Of a stretch of 64,000 nucleotides of DNA, positions 45,908 through 55,702 are shown in pieces (within the stretch, counting starts at the first letter, position 1; each line of letters begins with the position of its first letter). Where the stretch lies: positions 850,342 to 914,341 of the forward strand of contig NZ_JAGYPG010000001.1 in assembly GCF_018343625.1 (NCBI RefSeq), given 5' to 3'. The DNA comes from Lederbergia citri (GTDB lineage Bacteria > Bacillota > Bacilli > Bacillales > Bacillaceae_C). A program made the translations under genes and the position numbers. Under the pieces are notes generated by a model. That model was not told the DNA's origin, did not search any database, and saw nothing but the letters and a program-made list of their open reading frames with translations.

Positions 45908-45968
45908 TTATTTCTCCTTATAATGATTTTAACAGAATATATTCGAGTGCACTTTATTCATTCCCCTT

Positions 45969-46451
45969 CTATAAAATATATTGTTTTTCAACAAAGTGAT
46001 CTGTAAGCTTCGGTAAATGATATAAACCAGTCCTCAGATGTCTTGGATATAGTTCTACATTTTTAATTTCATCAATTGGAGTCCATTGATAAATTAACCG
46101 TTCCCCTTCAAGACCATTGAAAGGTCCTTCCTGAAATAGGGATTGGTCATTTGAAGAAACCAGATAATAAAACCCAACTTCATGGTAGTCATTTCCCCCG
46201 TATTTAAAAAAGTTTTCCCCTACCCATACTAATCTATCAATTTGAATGGCTACACCCAATTCTTCAAGAAATTCCCTTTCAATACTAACCTGTGACTTCT
46301 CCAACAGTGCCACCCGACCTCCAGGAAGTGACCAATGCTCATCATTTTTATCTCTATGTAATAGAACATGTCCCTCAATCCAAATTCCAGCAACACGAAA
46401 GTTAAAAATGGCTGTCTCTGTTTTAAAAACTGCATCCATATTATTATTCAT
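45969..46451 (-). CDS. Nudix hydrolase
   Basis: A 160-residue cytoplasmic hydrolase of nucleoside-diphosphate-linked compounds. The Nudix box is complete: GGRVALLEKSQ then EREFLEELG, matching GX5EX7REUXEEXGU from about residue 43. Substrate not predictable. Two starts are possible (46451, or ATG at 46439 further from the AAAGGA site). Confidence 0.9.
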   Translation of the reverse strand: MNNNMDAVFKTETAIFNFRVAGIWIEGHVLLHRDKNDEHWSLPGGRVALLEKSQVSIEREFLEELGVAIQIDRLVWVGENFFKYGGNDYHEVGFYYLVSSNDQSLFQEGPFNGLEGERLIYQWTPIDEIKNVELYPRHLRTGLYHLPKLTDHFVEKQYIL

Positions 46452-46603
46452 TCCTTTCTATTTGTAGATGTTTCTTTATTTTTTCTAATACAGAAATCCA
46501 ACTGATTTCGTTTGTCCAAGCACTTTTTCTTTCATACAGCCCGCCTCCATTGTCGTTAAAATGTATATAATAATATTAAAACAATGGTTTAGGAGATATA
46601 GAT

Positions 46604-47071
46604 ATGGAGATTAAAAAAATGACAAAAAATGATGCAAAGAAAATCATCAATTGGAAATACGAGCCGCCCTATGATTTTTATAATATGGATGACAATGAGG
46701 AATCCTTGCAAGAGCTGCTACAATATAATGGAATTTTCGCTGGCGAAGAACTTATTGGCTTTTATTGCGTAGGATCATTCGCCCAGGTTCCAATTGGTAG
46801 AGATAAAGGTTCATATCCAGAAACAGAAGGATTAGTAGATTTAGGATTCGGCATGAAGCCAGAATTAACCGGTCAAGGATTCGGTTACACGTTCGTAAGC
46901 TTTATTATTGCTGAAATTCAACAAAAGGATTGTTTAAGTAAAATTCGTTTAACCGTTGCTGAATTTAACAAAAGAGCTATTACACTTTATGAGAAAGTCG
47001 GCTTTGTAACACAAACATCATTCTTAGCAAACGATATCTCTTTTTTAGTAATGATAAAAAAGTTAAATTAA
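46604..47071 (+). CDS. GNAT-family N-acetyltransferase
   Basis: A 155-residue acetyl-CoA-dependent transferase. The acetyl-CoA loop is seen in LGFGMKPELTGQGFGYTFV (Q/RxxGxG/A type), then KIRLTVAEFNKRAITLYEKV and GF, the typical motif B. Substrate unknown. GGAGATATAGAT before the ATG. Single gene. Confidence 0.9.
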   Translation: MEIKKMTKNDAKKIINWKYEPPYDFYNMDDNEESLQELLQYNGIFAGEELIGFYCVGSFAQVPIGRDKGSYPETEGLVDLGFGMKPELTGQGFGYTFVSFIIAEIQQKDCLSKIRLTVAEFNKRAITLYEKVGFVTQTSFLANDISFLVMIKKLN

Positions 47072-47249
47072 TTGAATAAAACCTATTCCAAGTCTGAATA
47101 GAAGCATTCAGCTCGCGAACATTCATGCAAAGTCAAATTCAAATTCATTTTTTAACCATAATAGTCCATTTAATTTCTCTATCACTTTGAATAAACCGGG
47201 TTTCCTTCCCAAAACTATAATAATCTATTGTACAATTATCATCGGCGAT

Positions 47250-47795
47250 CTACCTGTTCTGAGCTTGCATGAGTTCATATATCTTACGAGCTGTGTTGAC
47301 ATTTCTTACAGTAACTTGTTTGTATAAATTGGATCCAATTATCTTTAACATTCCGCTTTTGTTTACATTTTTCTTGTCAACGGACCATAAAATCGCGCCG
47401 GGAACATACTTAACCGTGTCAATATTTGGTTTTATGATCAAATTCTTAAGTACAGTTTCATCATTAATTTCATCCCATAAAAACATGACATCACTTTTCA
47501 TGTCTTTGTCATTTTTCCATGTGTCAGGAATTGCGTTAATGATTCCCCTGACATCATCGACACTGAGAACTACTACTTTAATTTGTAATCCGAAATCATT
47601 ATGTATCGCTTCTTCCAAAATACGTGATAGTTCAGTTTTTGAGTCGCCTATACATGAAAAAATGATATTACCTGTATTGATGTATGTAACCACATCATTC
47701 ATACCGGCTTGTTCAAAAGTTTGTTTAAGCAACTTCATGTCAATTTTATTTTTTCCACCCACATTAATCCCCCGAAGAAGAGCGATATAAACCAT
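47250..47795 (-). CDS. DUF1697-domain protein
   Basis: A 181-residue cytoplasmic protein of the DUF1697 family: YIALLRGINVGGKNKIDMKL and YINTGNIIF are the family's signature, and GKxL-like NMLKI-type text follows near the end (MLKIIGSNLYKQVTVRN). Function unknown. ATG 47795 is preferred over 47801 because of spacing to AAAGGAAG. Confidence 0.88.
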   Translation of the reverse strand: MVYIALLRGINVGGKNKIDMKLLKQTFEQAGMNDVVTYINTGNIIFSCIGDSKTELSRILEEAIHNDFGLQIKVVVLSVDDVRGIINAIPDTWKNDKDMKSDVMFLWDEINDETVLKNLIIKPNIDTVKYVPGAILWSVDKKNVNKSGMLKIIGSNLYKQVTVRNVNTARKIYELMQAQNR

Positions 47796-47988
47796 AACCA
47801 TCTTCCTTTCGACTTTTTACTTATTAATCATATCTTATTGACTGTTCCAGTAAAACTAACCTACCAAAATAGTTGAAAAAGTCCATTACAAATGAGATTT
47901 TTCAAACATTATCTCTACACATATTCATATAAAGGGGCAGTTAGTTAAACTGGAAAATGACTTAAGTTGTTCTTGATTCCACCTTCAA

Positions 47989-49107
47989 CTACTTCTTCAA
48001 CCAAATCAAATTAGAATCTGTTGAAAAATTCACTACGTTATAAAGGAATAACACCTCTTTAATATTATTTTCCCGAATAAAATCATCTAGATCTTTATGA
48101 TAGTAGCGTAAGTCAATCACATATATCTCTTGAAAGTGATTGGCTAAAAAGGGGATAAATGCATGCGCGTACGAATCCTTAATGACAGCTAATTTCCGTC
48201 CATTTCTTATATCGGATTTTATAGTAACTAAACTATGATTTCCATTTAAAAAGAAGGAATATTGATCTTTTTTATTTAAATAAGACCATTCAAATAATGA
48301 ATTTTCTTTTTTGCCGTCGTATTCCACAATATAGGACCTTTCATACAGAGGTTGAAACATTTCAATCTCGTCTGGTGTTACACGATGTCCCAACACTTTG
48401 GAGGCAAAAGTTCCATAAAAATCGTTGGACACTGTTTCAATTTTGAAATCACTAATGGGAATAGGGTCGAATCCTAATGTTTGCGCTGCTTGGACATATG
48501 CGAAATATGCTCCACGCATCGTCCAATGATGATCTGTTTTAAAGTAAATGGGTTCGTTTTTATAATCTGTTAACATATCAGTTACTTCAATCATTTGGAC
48601 TGAATCTAACAGTGTATCCTCCACTTTGTTGATCGCTGCTCTTTGTGAAAATGACTGCGCATATAATGGCAGCTTTTCTTTATAAATTTCAACAGCTGTC
48701 GGAGCAAGTAACATATAGTAATCAAGATCCTTGTTTTGCTCCGTAAAATAGTTGATATACTCGATATTTTTATATATTTGCTCTTTTGGTTCTTTAAATT
48801 CTTCTAGTAAAAACCCATCTTTTCCAAAGTAAATCCCATTGGACTCATGTTTTAACATCGCTTTTTCCGAAACAGCTTTGATACTTAACCATTTCTTCTT
48901 CCATGCAAATTGATCCGAAATATATGCTTCGTATCGGTCCATATATTTTCCAGAAAGAACATTCTTAAATGAAAAAATTGGCTTTTGTTCGAGTATTCGA
49001 TTTTCCTCTTCCGAAAAGACGGTATCATCTGATATCAAATTCAATAATCCAACAATAGACAAAAAGCTTATGAACATGCAGACAATTATTTTATCGCTCA
49101 TTCGCAT
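47989..49107 (-). CDS. AlgX/AlgJ-like (DHHW-type) polysaccharide O-acetylation protein
   Basis: A 372-residue membrane-anchored extracytoplasmic protein: one N-terminal helix (IIVCMFISFLSIVGLLNLIS) then an SGNH-like domain. Visible: EEENRILEQKPIFSFKNVLS, the DHHW-type element TDHHWTMRGAY (about residue 195), and a late KDSYAHAFIPFLANHF, where the Ser sits. Such proteins move an acetyl group from the MBOAT partner to an extracellular polymer. The MBOAT gene is 13 bases upstream. Target polysaccharide unknown. Confidence 0.85.
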   Translation of the reverse strand: MRMSDKIIVCMFISFLSIVGLLNLISDDTVFSEEENRILEQKPIFSFKNVLSGKYMDRYEAYISDQFAWKKKWLSIKAVSEKAMLKHESNGIYFGKDGFLLEEFKEPKEQIYKNIEYINYFTEQNKDLDYYMLLAPTAVEIYKEKLPLYAQSFSQRAAINKVEDTLLDSVQMIEVTDMLTDYKNEPIYFKTDHHWTMRGAYFAYVQAAQTLGFDPIPISDFKIETVSNDFYGTFASKVLGHRVTPDEIEMFQPLYERSYIVEYDGKKENSLFEWSYLNKKDQYSFFLNGNHSLVTIKSDIRNGRKLAVIKDSYAHAFIPFLANHFQEIYVIDLRYYHKDLDDFIRENNIKEVLFLYNVVNFSTDSNLIWLKK

Positions 49108-49119
49108 TCTATTCCCTCA

Positions 49120-50505
49120 CTAAAAACGAAAATACAAAAATGGATTATATGACTCATTCACTAGAAAAGCCGTAGAAAGTAAAAGAATCGCGAAGTATAT
49201 GAACGGTGAGAACAATGTCACAATTTTTCTGTTTTCGATTACTTTGATAACCGGCATCGCGGCAATGATGGTAACAACGAACAAAATACCATTTGTATAA
49301 AGCTCATATATTGTTTGTTGATTTAATAATGGATTCCCGGAAACCCCAAACATAATAGTCAAATATTGAAACCCAATCGTGAGATCATCGAATACAAATA
49401 AAACCCAACCTATCAAAATGAAGAAGATAAAATATATATGTTGAATAACAGGATGGGTTTTTGACAAAAGCTTATGGAGTCCTGCTCTTTCAATTGCAAT
49501 TAATATGCCAAAATAGATTCCCCACACGACAAAATTCCAGCTTGCCCCGTGCCAAAATCCAGTCAATCCCCAAACAATGAATAAATTTCGATAAAGCTTC
49601 AGCTTCCCTTCCCTGTTTCCACCAAGCGGAATATACACATAATCTCGAAACCAGCCACCTAACGTCATATGCCATCTACGCCAAAATTCGGAGATGCTTC
49701 TAGAAATGTAGGGGTAATTGAAATTGATAGGGAAGGTAAAGCCAAACATTTTCCCTAATCCCCTTGCCATATCAGAATATCCACTGAAATCAAAATAAAT
49801 TTGCATTGCAAATGCAAGGATTCCAACCCATGACGAAACAACTGTCAACTCTAACATATTCTGATTCTCTATATCATTCCATAACAATCCTATATTATTG
49901 GCAAGCAATACTTTTTTACCAAGTCCTATTACGAATAAGCGAACTCCATCAGCAAATTGATGTATCGTAACACGTCGATGAACCAGCTCTTTTTCAATAG
50001 TTTCATAACGGACAATAGGACCAGCAATTAACTGAGGAAATAAACATATATACATTGCCAAGGCGATGGGATTTTTTTGCGGTTGTACTTTTCCCCTGTA
50101 AACATCTATCGTATAGCTCATTGTTTGGAATGTGTAGAAGGAAATTCCGATTGGAAGCGGCAAATTAAGCAGTTTTAAATCTGCACCCATTAAAAGATTA
50201 AGATTCTCGATGAAAAAATCAGCATATTTAAAAAAGGAAAGTAGTCCAATATTAAAGATTAATGACGATAAAAGAAAAAGCTTCGCGAAGACTTTCCCTT
50301 TGAACTTAGCGATTAATAATCCATGTAAGTAATCCATCACCGCTGACAATAACATCAAAAGAATATAAATAGGCTCCCCCCATGCGTAAAAAATCAAACT
50401 TAGTATGAGAAGGAGCAAATTTTTCATTTTTCTATGACTAAGATAATAGATGAATAATGTGATAGGTAAGAAGACAAAAAGAAATACTATGCTACTAAAG
50501 ACCAT
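49120..50505 (-). CDS. MBOAT-family O-acyltransferase (AlgI/DltB-like)
   Basis: A 461-residue integral membrane acyltransferase with 10 or more helices. Family signatures: PIGISFYTFQTMSYTIDVYR, RRWHMTLGGWFRDYVYIPLGG, and WGLTGFWHGASWNFVVWG with the catalytic His. It passes acetyl groups across the membrane to the AlgX/AlgJ-like protein downstream. Preceded, 24 bases upstream, by a DUF4358 lipoprotein gene, forming a three-gene operon. GGAAGTGG before ATG. Confidence 0.95.
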   Translation of the reverse strand: MVFSSIVFLFVFLPITLFIYYLSHRKMKNLLLLILSLIFYAWGEPIYILLMLLSAVMDYLHGLLIAKFKGKVFAKLFLLSSLIFNIGLLSFFKYADFFIENLNLLMGADLKLLNLPLPIGISFYTFQTMSYTIDVYRGKVQPQKNPIALAMYICLFPQLIAGPIVRYETIEKELVHRRVTIHQFADGVRLFVIGLGKKVLLANNIGLLWNDIENQNMLELTVVSSWVGILAFAMQIYFDFSGYSDMARGLGKMFGFTFPINFNYPYISRSISEFWRRWHMTLGGWFRDYVYIPLGGNREGKLKLYRNLFIVWGLTGFWHGASWNFVVWGIYFGILIAIERAGLHKLLSKTHPVIQHIYFIFFILIGWVLFVFDDLTIGFQYLTIMFGVSGNPLLNQQTIYELYTNGILFVVTIIAAMPVIKVIENRKIVTLFSPFIYFAILLLSTAFLVNESYNPFLYFRF

Positions 50506-50529
50506 CTGACCACTTCCGAATATGCAAAA

Positions 50530-51090
50530 TCATTTAAGCTTTTCATCAAATATTTTTTCCAGTTTTTCTGGGTGTTCATACGTAATATAAATTAAATATG
50601 GTCCTTTCACTTTAATGATGTTATTTTTCACTTTATCGTATTGATCAGGTAGGTATTGTTCCCAAGTAGCAACCTGTGCCTCCTTCTCCTTTTTCAGCAC
50701 TTCAATTAATCCATCCACTTTCGACTCATCTTTCGCCTTTAGTATAATAATTTCATCCGAATTAATATTCATCATCGCCGCGATGATATATCCGTTTTCC
50801 AAATCATTAGGATCAATCGACAATTTTTCCATAAGAAATTCGCTATTTGGATTATTTTCATCTTTATTTACAAGATCGCTTTCTATGTATGATTGCAAAA
50901 CACCATCCTTCAATGCGTCGGCTACCCCGACAGCAGCTAAGTCTTCGGCAATTTTTTCTTTAATACTTTGTACGATTTCCTCTATTGAAACTCCAGTAGC
51001 CCCAGCTTTATTATTTGTTCCGTTACTACATCCCATAAGTGTAAAAAATAAAATAGCAATCATTCCTGTTATACTTACTGCTTTTTTCAT
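50530..51090 (-). CDS. DUF4358 lipoprotein
   Basis: A 186-residue exported lipoprotein: MKKAVSITGMIAILFFTLMG then Cys (LMGC). The domain has FLMEKLSIDPNDLENGYIIA, NSDEIIILKAKDESKVDGLI and a C-terminal GPYLIYITYEHPEKLEKIFD, as in DUF4358 proteins that often accompany MBOAT/AlgX pairs. Probably a support factor in O-acetylation. GAGGTG before ATG; first gene of the operon. Confidence 0.85.
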   Translation of the reverse strand: MKKAVSITGMIAILFFTLMGCSNGTNNKAGATGVSIEEIVQSIKEKIAEDLAAVGVADALKDGVLQSYIESDLVNKDENNPNSEFLMEKLSIDPNDLENGYIIAAMMNINSDEIIILKAKDESKVDGLIEVLKKEKEAQVATWEQYLPDQYDKVKNNIIKVKGPYLIYITYEHPEKLEKIFDEKLK

Positions 51091-51316
51091 GTTTGCACCT
51101 CATTTTTGAAATTGTTCTCCATAATCTTTGACGAAAGTTTTGTGGTTTTGTTTCAAATTATTGGATATTTATTTTTGTATGTGATAAAGTTCACAATATA
51201 TACTAGTGTATGTTACTAATTTGTTAAACCCTATAAGTAAATACCTTTTAAAAACGGGTATGATAAATAGAAGAAGAGATTAACAGATATAAATTTTAAA
51301 TAAGGAGAATTGGAAT

Positions 51317-51412
51317 ATGTATAAAAAACATGAAAAAGGTCTCATTTGGCTAGCATTTATTGTAGCGGCAATCATGTTTGTTTCCATACTCGGAAGAATC
51401 TTTGGTGGGTAA
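51317..51412 (+). CDS. 31-residue single-helix membrane peptide before the bd oxidase
   Basis: ATG 51317 follows AAGGAGAATTGG. The peptide, MYKKHEKGLIWLAFIVAAIM then FVSILGRIFGG, has a charged start and one membrane helix. Its stop is directly followed by AAAGGAGG of the next gene. It is probably a small accessory or assembly peptide of the cytochrome bd operon. Confidence 0.55.
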   Translation: MYKKHEKGLIWLAFIVAAIMFVSILGRIFGG

Positions 51413-51428
51413 AGGAGGAGATTACATT

Positions 51429-52775
51429 TTGGTAAATGAAGAAGCACTTTTTTTTAGCCGGATATTAACAGAGCTCACTCTATCTTTTCATATTATATAT
51501 GCCACCATTGGAGTCGGTATTCCACTTATGATTATGATTGCTCAATGGGTAGGCATCAAGAAAAATGATGAACACTATATTTTGCTAGCTAGAAGATGGA
51601 CACGCGGTTTTGTCATCACTGTTGCTGTCGGAGTTGTGACAGGAACGGCCATTGGCTTGCAGTTATCCTTATTATGGCCAAATTTTATGGAGCTTGCAGG
51701 TAATGTCATTGCCCTGCCTCTATTCATGGAAACTTTTGCTTTTTTCTTTGAAGCGATATTTTTAGGTATATATCTTTATACGTGGGATCGATTTGAGAAT
51801 CAGAGAAAACATTTACTATTGCTTATCCCTGTAGCTGTTGGAGCATCGTTTTCAGCGGTCTTTATCACAATGGTGAATGCATTCATGAATGCTCCTCAAG
51901 GTTTTGAACTTGTTGATGGCCAGCTTGTAAATATTAATCCTATTGTGGCGATGTTCAACCCTGCCATGCCGACAAAAGTGGCGCACGTAGTCGTTACAGC
52001 GTATATGACGTCAGCTTTTGTCCTTGCATCGATTGCAGCTTTTCGATTACTAAAAGGGTCCAATCATATTTATCATAAAAAAGCATTGTCACTAACAATG
52101 AAGCTCGGGCTCATTTTTTCAATTGCTGCTGCTGTGATAGGTGATTTTTCCGGCAAGTATTTAGCTGAATATCAGCCTGAAAAATTAGCAGCTGCTGAAT
52201 GGCATTTTGAAACAGAAGGTAAAGCACCGCTTATTATGTATGGTGTATTGGATGATGGTGAGGTAAAGTATGCAATTAAGCTTCCATTTGCACTAAGTGT
52301 ATTGGCTCATAGTGATCCAACAGCTGAAGTGCTTGGATTGGATCAGTTTCCGGAGGACGAAATCCCTCCCTTATACATCCACTACCTTTTCGACATCATG
52401 GTAACGATAGGAGTATGGATGGTAGTATTGTCGTTTGTATTCTGGATAGGTATGAAACGGAGATGGCCAATCATTCATACAAAGTGGTTTAGATGGCTAA
52501 TTGTATTAGGAGGTCCTCTTTCTATCCTTGCGATTGAAGCAGGTTGGTGGATGGCGGAAGTTGGTAGACAGCCGTGGGTGCTGCGAGGGTTAATGCGTAC
52601 TGCTGATGCTGCCACCTCTAGTAATCAAGTTGACCTTATGCTTGTTTTATTCGCTGGCTTATATGTCATTTTAGCAATTGGGACGATTGTCGTGTTAAGC
52701 AGGATGTTCCGAAAAAATCCTGTTGAACGCGAATTGGAAGAAAGAGCTGCAGAAAAAGGCGGTGTTCCAAAATGA
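51429..52775 (+). CDS. cydA: Cytochrome bd-type ubiquinol oxidase subunit I
   Basis: Membrane quinol oxidase subunit with hemes b and d, 448 residues. Start: TTG 51429 (MVNEEALFFSRILTELTLSF), 11 bases after AAAGGAGG; an upstream ATG would overlap the small gene. Visible: FHIIYATIGVGIPLMI with the first heme His, WKF-region equivalents, and GWWMAEVGRQPWVLRGLMRT (GRQPW). The quinol-binding Q-loop is short, as in the YthA-type oxidases of bacilli. It overlaps subunit II by 4 bases. Confidence 0.93.
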   Translation: MVNEEALFFSRILTELTLSFHIIYATIGVGIPLMIMIAQWVGIKKNDEHYILLARRWTRGFVITVAVGVVTGTAIGLQLSLLWPNFMELAGNVIALPLFMETFAFFFEAIFLGIYLYTWDRFENQRKHLLLLIPVAVGASFSAVFITMVNAFMNAPQGFELVDGQLVNINPIVAMFNPAMPTKVAHVVVTAYMTSAFVLASIAAFRLLKGSNHIYHKKALSLTMKLGLIFSIAAAVIGDFSGKYLAEYQPEKLAAAEWHFETEGKAPLIMYGVLDDGEVKYAIKLPFALSVLAHSDPTAEVLGLDQFPEDEIPPLYIHYLFDIMVTIGVWMVVLSFVFWIGMKRRWPIIHTKWFRWLIVLGGPLSILAIEAGWWMAEVGRQPWVLRGLMRTADAATSSNQVDLMLVLFAGLYVILAIGTIVVLSRMFRKNPVERELEERAAEKGGVPK

Positions 52776-53797
52776 ATTTAGAAATTCTCGGTATCTCTGT
52801 TCTTTGGACTTTCTTATTTGGATATACGATCGTTGCGTCTATCGATTTTGGAGCTGGATTTTTCAATGCTTATAGTGTGTATGCGGGGAAAAAGCATATT
52901 TTAACGAATATCATTCAGCGGTATTTATCACCCGTGTGGGAAGTGACCAACGTCTTTCTCGTCTTCTTTTTTGTAGGAATAGTCGGCTTTTTTCCAAAGA
53001 CCGCTTTTTATTATGGGACAATCCTTTTAGTACCAGCGAGCATCGCAATATTATTGCTAGCCATACGTGGCTCGTACTATGCATTTGAAACATATGGATC
53101 AAGAGGACATAAAGGATATGCTTTTATGTACGGATTATCAGGGCTGTTTATTCCCGCATCATTATCCATCGTTCTAACGATATCCGAGGGTGGATTTGTT
53201 TCGCTGGTTGATGGAAACCCTGTTTTGGATTACTGGGCTTTATTTTCTAGCCCGCTAACATGGAGTATCGTTGTGTTGAGCCTTGCTGCTGTATTATATA
53301 TCTCGGCAGTCTTTCTTACATGGTATGCCAATAAAGCGAAGGATTCGAAAGCGACTGAACTAATGAGAAAGTACGCTCTGCTTTGGGCTTTCCCGACAAT
53401 CGTAACCGCAGGCGGAATTATCGTTGAACTGCGATTCCATAATCCTGAGCATTATGGAAGGATTCTTGGTCTTTGGTGGATGTTCGCTCTATCTTTTCTA
53501 ATGTTTATCGGTACTGTTTGGCTCATATGGAATCGAAAGCACTACGGACGTGCATTCGGCTTACTCGTTGGCCAATTTGCTCTTGCCTTTTATGCATACG
53601 GATTTTCCCATTATCCATACTTGCTTTACCCTCACCTAACGATTTATGATGGGTTTACTAACAAAGCGATGGCAATATCTCTCGTCGTAGCTTTTATTGC
53701 CGGTCTATGTTTATTGATTCCTTCGCTGTATTTGCTATTACGATTGTTTTTATTCGATAAGAAATATGTCGAAGGAAAATCAGATTATCATCCTTAA
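52772..53797 (+). CDS. cydB: Cytochrome bd-type ubiquinol oxidase subunit II
   Basis: The 341-residue membrane partner of subunit I, with eight or nine helices. The N-terminus ISVLWTFLFGYTIVASIDFG and FFVGIVGFFPKTAF, then a GLWWMFALSFLMFIG block, match the YthB type. ATGA overlap with cydA indicates coupling. Together they reduce oxygen to water with high affinity. Confidence 0.93.
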   Translation: MNLEILGISVLWTFLFGYTIVASIDFGAGFFNAYSVYAGKKHILTNIIQRYLSPVWEVTNVFLVFFFVGIVGFFPKTAFYYGTILLVPASIAILLLAIRGSYYAFETYGSRGHKGYAFMYGLSGLFIPASLSIVLTISEGGFVSLVDGNPVLDYWALFSSPLTWSIVVLSLAAVLYISAVFLTWYANKAKDSKATELMRKYALLWAFPTIVTAGGIIVELRFHNPEHYGRILGLWWMFALSFLMFIGTVWLIWNRKHYGRAFGLLVGQFALAFYAYGFSHYPYLLYPHLTIYDGFTNKAMAISLVVAFIAGLCLLIPSLYLLLRLFLFDKKYVEGKSDYHP

Positions 53798-53811
53798 GGA
53801 GTGAAGTTAAT

Positions 53812-53916
53812 ATGACTAATTTTTTTATATTTGCCGCTCCGTTTATTGTATTGGCAGTTTCCATTGGCGCTGCATTTTGGGCAGCTCAAAGAGATGAACC
53901 TTATTTTGACGAGTAA
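53812..53916 (+). CDS. cydS: CydS-like small subunit of the bd oxidase
   Basis: A 34-residue single-helix protein, MTNFFIFAAPFIVLAVSIGA then AFWAAQRDEPYFDE, 14 bases after cydB with GGAG upstream. It has the size, position and shape (AP-V near the start, AFW, acidic tail) of CydS found with the Geobacillus-type bd oxidase, where it blocks oxygen access near heme. The match is by pattern, not alignment. Confidence 0.75.
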   Translation: MTNFFIFAAPFIVLAVSIGAAFWAAQRDEPYFDE

Positions 53917-54284
53917 TCAAAAAGAAGAATAGTGATAGTTTCTTATCAATATGTAACCTGTATAAAGGTAACGGGTTTGGTTCAGAGAGAGAAAAAATTG
54001 AAATAACAAATAAATTAATGAGTGTTTTAGCAAATGCTTTGACAGTAAATTAGGCTAGAAAATACAAATAATTAGCAGTTAACTTAGCAAATAAAAAGGC
54101 TTTGAGTTACATCCAAGCCTTTTTTCGTCTTCTTTAATTTTCTTCATTCCAGGAAGACATAAAAACTCTTCAGAATAAACTGCATTGTTATTGCGGTCTA
54201 TATTTTCGTTAAAAAAGTCAAACTTCAGATATATGAGTTGGATCCGCTAAAACTATCTGCACCCATCTCCCAACGTAACGCTTT
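53917..54284. other. Intergenic after the bd operon
   Basis: Contains the terminator at 54090-54126. The rest is AT-rich with no gene seen. Confidence 0.4.
54090..54126 (+). terminator. Terminator of the cytochrome bd operon
   Basis: AAGGCTTTG pairs with CCAAGCCTT (54096-54121), followed by a T-run on the plus strand. Confidence 0.8.
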
Positions 54285-55322
54285 TTAAGATATTAGAGAT
54301 TTATATATCTCTCCAATAATCCCTTCCATTTGATGAACGCCTAATTCTGCATTCGTCATAATTACGGCACCTTTTTCTAAATGTGGATAGGCCACCATCA
54401 TACACTGAAAACCTACTCCCCAACCCATAGATGTAATTTCTAATTCTTTTTCAGATCCCTCTAGAAATACACCTAATCCAGTCCAGCTTTTTCCTTTTTG
54501 AGAAGTTATCATTTCGTTAGCTAAACTTTTGGAAATTCCAAGTTTACTTTCTCCTTTTAAAGAATTCATTAGCTCAAGAACTAATGCAACTAAATCTAAT
54601 GAAGTCGTCCATAATCCTGAAGCTGTTGGATAAGGGTAGATAGGATATTTTCCATCTACCAATTCACCTTTTTTGTTATGACCACAAGAAAAGTCTTCTT
54701 TATCTATCTCTAACATCGTTATATTTAAATAGCTATTTTCCATTCCTAATGGCTTAAATATGAACTCATTTACCACTTGGTAAAACGGCTTTTTCGTCAC
54801 ATCTTCTATTAGTTGCTGAATAATACAATAGCCTGCATCTGAGTAATGGAATTCACTTTCTGGCTCGTACTGTACTTCAATAGGAACCTTACAATATGGT
54901 GTTTTTCCCTCCAGCAATTCAACCATTAAAGGAATTCCTATATATGAAATTAGTTCAAAAAAACTATCTTCAGGGTCCTTTATTCCAGATTGATGACTAA
55001 GCAAGTTTCTTAAAGTAACTTTTTTATTTTTTGTAAATTCATTCTCAGGCACTTTCCACGTTACAAGTTTTTCATTTACATTTTCATCTAAATCAAGAAG
55101 TCCTTCCTCTATCAGCTTTAAAGCTGTCATTCCAGTTAAGAATTTACTAATCGAACACGCACTAAAAATAGAATTTTCATTTACTTTTCTATTGCTATTT
55201 ATCTCAAGTAAACCGTAATTTTCTGTTCCGCTAATTTGACCGTTTTCAATTAGCGCAATACTTAAACCTTGCACTTTATAATGTTTCATTCGTTCTTCAA
55301 TGTTGATATTTTTTAACTTCAT
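54285..55322 (-). CDS. Beta-lactamase-fold serine hydrolase
   Basis: A 345-residue class C beta-lactamase/penicillin-binding-like hydrolase. The nucleophile motif is SISK in FSACSISKFLTGMTAL; the second motif is YSDAGY (YxN replaced by YSD). A late G-x-G/HxG equivalent is SMGWGVGFQ. No signal peptide, so cytoplasmic. Start ATG 55322 with GGAGG 4 bases upstream. Substrate unknown: esterase or D-peptidase. Confidence 0.85.
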   Translation of the reverse strand: MKLKNINIEERMKHYKVQGLSIALIENGQISGTENYGLLEINSNRKVNENSIFSACSISKFLTGMTALKLIEEGLLDLDENVNEKLVTWKVPENEFTKNKKVTLRNLLSHQSGIKDPEDSFFELISYIGIPLMVELLEGKTPYCKVPIEVQYEPESEFHYSDAGYCIIQQLIEDVTKKPFYQVVNEFIFKPLGMENSYLNITMLEIDKEDFSCGHNKKGELVDGKYPIYPYPTASGLWTTSLDLVALVLELMNSLKGESKLGISKSLANEMITSQKGKSWTGLGVFLEGSEKELEITSMGWGVGFQCMMVAYPHLEKGAVIMTNAELGVHQMEGIIGEIYKSLIS

Positions 55323-55663
55323 ATTATCCTCCCAGTAAACATTATAGAAATACTGTAACACGAATGTATGTTTTGCTGTATATATTTGGAAATATTATTA
55401 ACATAAATTTTCCGTCGTTTTTTCAAAAAAAGTAGTTCGCTTTTTATAATACGAACTACCTCTATAATTAGAATGTTATTTATTGTTTTCTCTCCTTCAA
55501 CCAAGCACTTTAGCATAGAGGCTGCCGTTTTTTAAAATCAACTTGTACGTATAACTTTTTTGGAATTAAAACCTAGTATTAATAACACTGTTCCACTACT
55601 AATACCAGGTATTAATAAATACTACTTCATATAATATATTAATATAACGTTGTATTAAATCCA
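55323..55663. other. Intergenic with a stem-loop
   Basis: GTAGTTCG (55432-55439) pairs with CGAACTAC (55452-55459) with T-runs on the minus strand, upstream of the hydrolase gene: an attenuator or leftover terminator. Two imperfect CC-GTATTAATAA repeats lie near 55571 and 55603. Confidence 0.4.
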
Positions 55664-55692
55664 CTAAAAAAAGCATCAATCACGATGCTAAT
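55664..55692 (-). terminator. Terminator of cwlJ
   Basis: AGCATC (55672-55677) pairs with GATGCT (55684-55689); seven T follow on the minus strand. Confidence 0.7.
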
Positions 55693-55702
55693 TTAAATTT
55701 TT

